Positions 6,524 through 9,497 of a DNA stretch of 9,497 bases are shown here, in pieces. Numbering within the stretch: the stretch's first letter is position 1; each line of letters starts with the position of its first letter. Made by a program: the position numbers and the translations under genes. Source of the stretch: an uncultured Micrococcales bacterium (lineage in GTDB: Bacteria > Actinomycetota > Actinomycetes > S36-B12 > GCA-2699445); NCBI GenBank assembly GCA_903915555.1, contig CAIWTL010000276.1:1-9497 (forward strand), read 5' to 3'. The notes beneath the pieces were generated by a model. The model was not told the origin of the DNA and searched no databases. It was given only the letters and a program-made list of their open reading frames with translations.

Positions 6524-6528
6524 GGCAC

Positions 6529-7176
6529 GTGCAACGCGTCTTCGACTGCCACGACATCGGCGATCGGCAGGAGCATGTCACCACCGCGGTCGCGAAGTTG
6601 CGCCGGGGCCGGATCGCGGCTGTCCCGGACGAGTCCATGTATCTCCTGGTGTCGGACGCGTTCAGCATTGCCGGTGTGTCGCGGATCCGTGAGGTGAAGT
6701 CACAGGAGAACGTGCCCCTGACGGTCCTCGTGGGGTACGCCCGGACCGTCGACGGGGTGGCGACGCGCATTCCGCTGTGGGCCCGCGACCTGATGGAGGC
6801 ACTCTGGCCGGGACCGCTGACCCTGCTGCTCACGCAGCAACCGAGCCTCGCGTGGCCCCTCGCCGCCCCCCGGATCGGGGTGCGGATGCCGCTCCACCCG
6901 ATCGCGCTGGAGGTGGTGAGGGATCTCGGCCCGACGGCGAGCACCTCGGTCAACCGGCTGGGGCTACCCCCGGCCCGTGACTGCGACGAGGCCTTCGAGC
7001 AGTTCGACCGCGACGTGGACGTCTACCTCGATGCGGGCGCTTCGCCGTTCCCGCACCGCAGCACGATCGTCGACGCCACCGCGGAGGTACCCCGCATCGT
7101 CCGGGAGGGAGCGATCACCACAGAGCGCATCGAGGAGATCGTCGGACCGGTGCAGCCCCCCGGATCGGGGGCGTGA
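6529..7176 (+). CDS. Sua5/YciO/YrdC/YwlC-family protein with altered active-site motifs
   Basis: Normal members (TsaC/Sua5) make threonylcarbamoyl-AMP from Thr, bicarbonate and ATP for tRNA t6A. From the GTG at 6529 the product has 215 residues, like the actinobacterial family at this locus. The fold signature is clear: WPGPLTLLL at 93-101, GVRMPLHP at 117-124, STSVN at 138-142, YLDAG at 166-170, STIVD at 178-182 and VREGAI at 191-196. The substrate motifs differ: the usual PTDTVYGLGADAF reads PDESMYLLVSDAF at 33-45, the KGR motif reads KSQ at 57-59 with one residue fewer in the loop, and SAN reads SVN. It may be a non-catalytic or repurposed paralogue. GTGs at 6475 and 6514 are open but give N-termini unlike the family. 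It is the only plus-strand gene, converging on prmC with 22 bases between stops. Confidence 0.85.
   Translation: MQRVFDCHDIGDRQEHVTTAVAKLRRGRIAAVPDESMYLLVSDAFSIAGVSRIREVKSQENVPLTVLVGYARTVDGVATRIPLWARDLMEALWPGPLTLLLTQQPSLAWPLAAPRIGVRMPLHPIALEVVRDLGPTASTSVNRLGLPPARDCDEAFEQFDRDVDVYLDAGASPFPHRSTIVDATAEVPRIVREGAITTERIEEIVGPVQPPGSGA
6865..6880 (+). repeat. 16-base direct repeat, copy 1 (inside the Sua5-family gene)
   Basis: GCCCCCCGGATCGGGG occurs here and again at 7155-7170, both inside the same gene but in different reading frames (A-P-R-I-G here, P-P-G-S-G in the second copy). Each copy can form a short GC hairpin. Different frames argue against a protein repeat. Confidence 0.6.
7155..7172. terminator. 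GC hairpin at the Sua5-gene/prmC convergence (possible bidirectional terminator)
   Basis: GCCCCC, a 6-base loop CGGATC, then GGGGGC gives six G-C pairs spanning the last codons of the Sua5-family gene and lying 27 bases past the prmC stop on the other strand. There is no T-run on either side. A hairpin of this kind between convergent genes could slow polymerase, but a Rho-dependent end is equally possible. The first 16 bases are copy 2 of a direct repeat at 6865-6880. Confidence 0.35.
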
Positions 7177-7198
7177 GTGCTGGTGCGGGGCAGCCGGA

Positions 7199-8068
7199 TC
7201 AGCGCCGGACGGCACTGGTGAACCGCGGGCGCCCCGACCAGTCGGGATGGTCGACGACGTCGTGGAAGGAGCCGTCGGCCCGGATCAGCGCCGGGACACC
7301 CTCCGGTTCCCCCTGGTCGTCGCCGTGTTCGAGCAACAGGACGCCCCCGGGCCGCAGTGCCACCGACGCTCGTCCGATCAGAGGGCGGACGAGCGCGAAA
7401 CCGTCGGGACCACCGAACAGCGCGACGGCGGGATCGTGGTCCCTGACCTCGGGATCCCGGGGGACGCAGTCGTCGGGGATGTAGGGGGGGTTGCTGACGA
7501 CGAGGTCGGCCGGTGAGCTCTGCCACGAGGCGGGGTCGAGAACATCGCCGGCGACCACCGTGACCGACGACCCCCGGGCCGCGAACCTCGGCCGCTGATC
7601 CGCGACGTTGCGCTCCAGCCACGGAAGAGCGTCCGTGCTGGACTCGATGGCGACGACCTCGGCCGGCGCATGGCAGGCCAGGGCGATCGCGAGCGCACCC
7701 GATCCGCTACAGGCGTCGATCACGACTGCCGGCCGCGCCAGGTCCCGCAGCAGGCCGATCGCGAACTGCGCCATCACCTCGGTCTCCGGGCGTGGGACGA
7801 AGACACCGGGGCCGACAGCGAGGTCGAGATCACCGAACGGCGCGGTGCCCAGGATGTGCTGCAGCGGCTCGCGCCGCCCACGCCGGGCGACCGCCGCGTC
7901 GATGGCCGCGAGTTCGTCGGCGTCGACCGGGCCGGCGAAGGCGAGTCCGGCGGGTGAGGCACCGAGGACGTGCCCGACGATCCACCGGGCGTCGGCGGCG
8001 GCGCTGGGGACACCGGCCTCCCGGAGGCGGTCGGCCACATCCACGACGACCTGTCGCGCGTCGGTCAT
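7199..8068 (-). CDS. prmC: Peptide chain release factor N5-glutamine methyltransferase
   Basis: PrmC (HemK) uses S-adenosylmethionine to methylate the side chain of the glutamine in the GGQ motif of RF1 and RF2, which speeds peptide release. The 289-residue protein has the helical N-terminal release-factor-binding domain (about 1-85), the hallmark VPRPETE at 91-97, the SAM-binding glycine-rich loop VIDACSGSGALAIAL at 116-130, and the catalytic NPPY at 193-196, with LLEHGDDQG near 245-253. All key residues are present. Its ATG overlaps the prfA stop (ATGA), so enzyme and substrate are translationally coupled. The downstream neighbour is convergent. Confidence 0.97.
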   Translation of the reverse strand: MTDARQVVVDVADRLREAGVPSAAADARWIVGHVLGASPAGLAFAGPVDADELAAIDAAVARRGRREPLQHILGTAPFGDLDLAVGPGVFVPRPETEVMAQFAIGLLRDLARPAVVIDACSGSGALAIALACHAPAEVVAIESSTDALPWLERNVADQRPRFAARGSSVTVVAGDVLDPASWQSSPADLVVSNPPYIPDDCVPRDPEVRDHDPAVALFGGPDGFALVRPLIGRASVALRPGGVLLLEHGDDQGEPEGVPALIRADGSFHDVVDHPDWSGRPRFTSAVRR

Positions 8069-9141
8069 GAGTCCCCGGCCGCCAACCTGCTCTCGGTGTC
8101 GGCCGCCATCAGGGCCGAGATGAGTTCATCGAGATCCCCATCGAGTACGGCATCGAGGTTGTGCGCCTTGAAGCCGACCCGATGGTCGGAGATGCGACTC
8201 TCCGGGAAGTTGTAGGTGCGGATGCGCTCCGAACGGTCCACTGTGCGGACCTGCGCCCGCCGGGCGTCGGCCGCCTCCCGGTCGGCCTCCTCCTGAGCAA
8301 GGAGCAGCAGTCTCGAGCGAAGGATGCGCAACGCCTGTTCGCGGTTCTGCAACTGGCTCTTCTCGTTCTGGCAGGAGACCACCAGCCCCGTCGGGAGGTG
8401 GGTGATACGTACCGCCGAATCCGTCGTGTTGACACTCTGTCCGCCGGGACCGCTCGACCGGAACACATCGATCCGGAGGTCGTTGGCGTCGATCTCGACG
8501 TCGACATCCTCTGCTTCCGGCATCACGAAGACTCCCGCGGCCGACGTGTGGATGCGCCCGGATGACTCCGTCACCGGGACCCGCTGGACACGATGGACAC
8601 CGCCCTCGAACTTCAGCCGCGCGTAGGGCGCCTCATCGGGTTCGGCGACGGTCCGGGACTTGACCGCCAGAGACGCGTCCTTGACGCCGCCGAGATCGGA
8701 CTCCTCGAGGTCGATCAGTTCGGTCGTCCACCCGCGGCGCTCCGCGTAGCGCTGGTACATGCGCAGCAGGTCTGCGGCGAAGAGCGCCGACTCGGCGCCG
8801 CCCTCGCCGGCCTTGACCTCGAGGATGACGTCCTTGGAGTCGAGGGGATCGCGGGGGGCGAGCAGCAGCGTCAACCGTGCAGCGACTTCGGCCCGCTCGT
8901 GGGCGAGAGCGGCCAACTCCTCGCCGAAGGCGGGGTCCTCCCCGGCCAACTCGCGAGCGGCGTCGACCTCACCACCCAACTCCAGCCACAGCCGGTAGTC
9001 GGCCACGATGGGCCGCAACTCGGCGAACCGCCGGCCGAGCCGTCGGGCCCGTGCCGGCTCGGCGTGCACCTCGGGACGGGACAGGTCCGCCTCGATCTCG
9101 GCGTACTCCGCTACGAGGTCCTCACAGACCTCGAACGTCAC
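8065..9141 (-). CDS. prfA: Peptide chain release factor 1
   Basis: RF1 ends translation at UAA and UAG. From the GTG at 9141 the protein has 358 residues, the normal length. The stop-codon-reading tripeptide PVT is at 189-191 inside RVQRVPVTESSGRIHTS, which marks RF1 rather than RF2 (SPF). The peptidyl-tRNA hydrolysis motif GGQ is at 233-235 in SSGPGGQSVNTTDSAVR. The N-terminal half carries AGEGGAESALFAADLLRMY at 111-129. The frame stays open to 9315, but the added 58 residues are antisense-free overlap with rpmE and unlike the family; the GTG at 9141 overlaps the rpmE stop (GTGA) and gives the expected N-terminus. prmC follows immediately. Confidence 0.98.
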   Translation of the reverse strand: MTFEVCEDLVAEYAEIEADLSRPEVHAEPARARRLGRRFAELRPIVADYRLWLELGGEVDAARELAGEDPAFGEELAALAHERAEVAARLTLLLAPRDPLDSKDVILEVKAGEGGAESALFAADLLRMYQRYAERRGWTTELIDLEESDLGGVKDASLAVKSRTVAEPDEAPYARLKFEGGVHRVQRVPVTESSGRIHTSAAGVFVMPEAEDVDVEIDANDLRIDVFRSSGPGGQSVNTTDSAVRITHLPTGLVVSCQNEKSQLQNREQALRILRSRLLLLAQEEADREAADARRAQVRTVDRSERIRTYNFPESRISDHRVGFKAHNLDAVLDGDLDELISALMAADTESRLAAGDS

Positions 9142-9359
9142 TTCTTGTCCGAAGCGCCCTTGCCGAACCGCTTCTCGAACTTGGCGACCCGGCCACCCGA
9201 GTCGAGGATCTTCTGCTTGCCCGTGTAGAAGGGATGACACGCGGAGCACACATCGGCATGGATCGTGCCGTCCTTGGCGGTGCTGCGTGTCGTGAAGGTG
9301 TTCCCGCACGTGCACGTCACCTGGGTCTCGACGTACTCGGGGTGGATGTCGGGCCTCAT
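9138..9359 (-). CDS. rpmE: 50S ribosomal protein L31, zinc-binding type
   Basis: L31 helps bridge the large and small ribosomal subunits. The 73-residue protein begins MRPDIHPEY, typical of L31, and has all four zinc ligands: Cys16 and Cys18 (CTC) and Cys38 and Cys41 (CSAC). It is thus the zinc (C+) form rather than the zinc-free paralogue. The end FYTGKQKILDSGGRVAKFEKRFG is the conserved tail (residues 44-66). The ATG at 9359 follows an AAGGAG ribosome binding site by 4 bases. It is the first gene of the rpmE-prfA-prmC operon, with its stop overlapping the prfA start. In Streptomyces the zinc-type rpmE is reported to belong to the thiol-oxidative-stress (SigR) regulon; regulation here is unknown. 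Confidence 0.98.
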   Translation of the reverse strand: MRPDIHPEYVETQVTCTCGNTFTTRSTAKDGTIHADVCSACHPFYTGKQKILDSGGRVAKFEKRFGKGASDKK

Positions 9360-9363
9360 GTCG

Positions 9364-9369
9364 CTCCTT
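9364..9369 (-). promoter_or_regulatory. Ribosome binding site of rpmE
   Basis: Minus-strand AAGGAG lies 4 bases before the rpmE ATG. Its presence shows that this first gene of an operon has a leader, unlike glyA, atpI and atpZ. Confidence 0.75.
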
Positions 9370-9424
9370 GTCTCAACTCCGGGTCGCAGACGGCCGCACT
9401 GCGCGGACGAGGGCGTGAACCGGA

Positions 9425-9451
9425 GACGGAACCGTCAGTGTCCCACGGGAC
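9425..9451. repeat. Two adjacent 12-base palindromes upstream of rpmE
   Basis: GACGGAACCGTC (9425-9436) and GTCCCACGGGAC (9440-9451) each have 5-base arms around a 2-base centre and are 3 bases apart, with 15 bases between centres. They lie 66-92 bases before the rpmE start in a non-coding stretch of about 107 bases (9360-9466) that contains no TA dinucleotide and so no standard -10 box. They might be operators or RNA hairpins; nothing ties them to a known regulator. Confidence 0.4.
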
Positions 9452-9466
9452 GCCGCGGAACCCCAA

Positions 9467-9488
9467 ACCGCCGACCTCAGTCGGTGGC
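9467..9488 (-). terminator. Hairpin at the window edge, possible end of an upstream gene
   Basis: On the minus strand GCCACCGAC, loop TGAG, GTCGGCGGT: eight pairs and wobble in total with one A-C mismatch, followed by only TTT counting the last paired base. The loop contains a TGA that would end a minus-strand reading frame (last codons A-D-L-A-T-D) entering from beyond 9497. With only six codons visible I cannot identify that gene or be sure it exists. The stem could terminate its transcript. Confidence 0.3.
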
Positions 9489-9497
9489 GAGGTCCGC

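Noticed and set aside
6475..6528. Upstream GTG starts (6475, 6514) for the Sua5-family gene
   Set aside because: They add Gly/Val-rich residues unlike the family and no ribosome binding site precedes them. The GTG at 6529 gives the expected start MQRVFDC-like N-terminus and length.
9142..9315. A longer N-terminus for prfA (start at 9315)
   Set aside because: The extra 58 residues lie within rpmE in another frame and do not resemble RF1. The GTG at 9141 overlaps the rpmE stop and gives the family length.
1..9497. A defence, mobile or otherwise novel multi-gene system
   Set aside because: Every long conserved frame is a recognised housekeeping family in a well-known actinobacterial order. I saw no transposase, integrase, toxin-antitoxin pair, CRISPR repeat, tRNA or attachment site.

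Overview
This window is GC-rich, roughly two-thirds G+C by eye, and looks like an Actinomycetota chromosome. It covers the conserved block from the ribosomal-protein/release-factor genes to the F-type ATP synthase. Protein signatures agree with that: a long delta subunit of about 270 residues, an actinobacterial-type c subunit, a WecA/Rfe transferase next to the atp genes, and the order rpmE-prfA-prmC-sua5-glyA-rfe-atpI-atpB. I cannot resolve the family or genus. I see no mobile element, CRISPR array, rRNA or tRNA gene.

Reading from the right-hand end, nearly everything is on the minus strand. (1) 9360-9497 is a non-coding stretch with a hairpin and two adjacent short palindromes. (2) rpmE (zinc-type L31), prfA (RF1) and prmC (RF1/RF2 glutamine methyltransferase) form a tight operon with 4-base start/stop overlaps. 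(3) A Sua5/YrdC-family gene is the only gene on the plus strand; it converges on prmC and diverges from glyA. (4) glyA and rfe (wecA) are 6 bases apart. (5) atpI has its own possible promoter. (6) atpZ, atpB, atpE, atpF, atpH and atpA form the start of the ATP synthase operon, and the window ends just after the Walker A motif of atpA.

Functionally, prfA and prmC are partners because PrmC methylates the GGQ glutamine of RF1. glyA feeds one-carbon metabolism and rfe starts cell-envelope polymer synthesis on a polyprenyl carrier. atpI and atpZ encode small membrane proteins associated with F-ATPase assembly or ion handling, and atpB/E/F supply the Fo sector while atpH/A begin the stalk and F1.

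I found no credible new multi-gene system. The most interesting points are: the Sua5-family gene, which is inverted relative to the usual actinobacterial order and has lost several signature residues of threonylcarbamoyl-AMP synthases; a recurring layout in which a TAnnnT box lies 6-7 bases before start codons that lack a Shine-Dalgarno, suggesting leaderless mRNAs for glyA, atpI and atpZ; and a 7-bp perfect hairpin just upstream of the atpE ribosome binding site.
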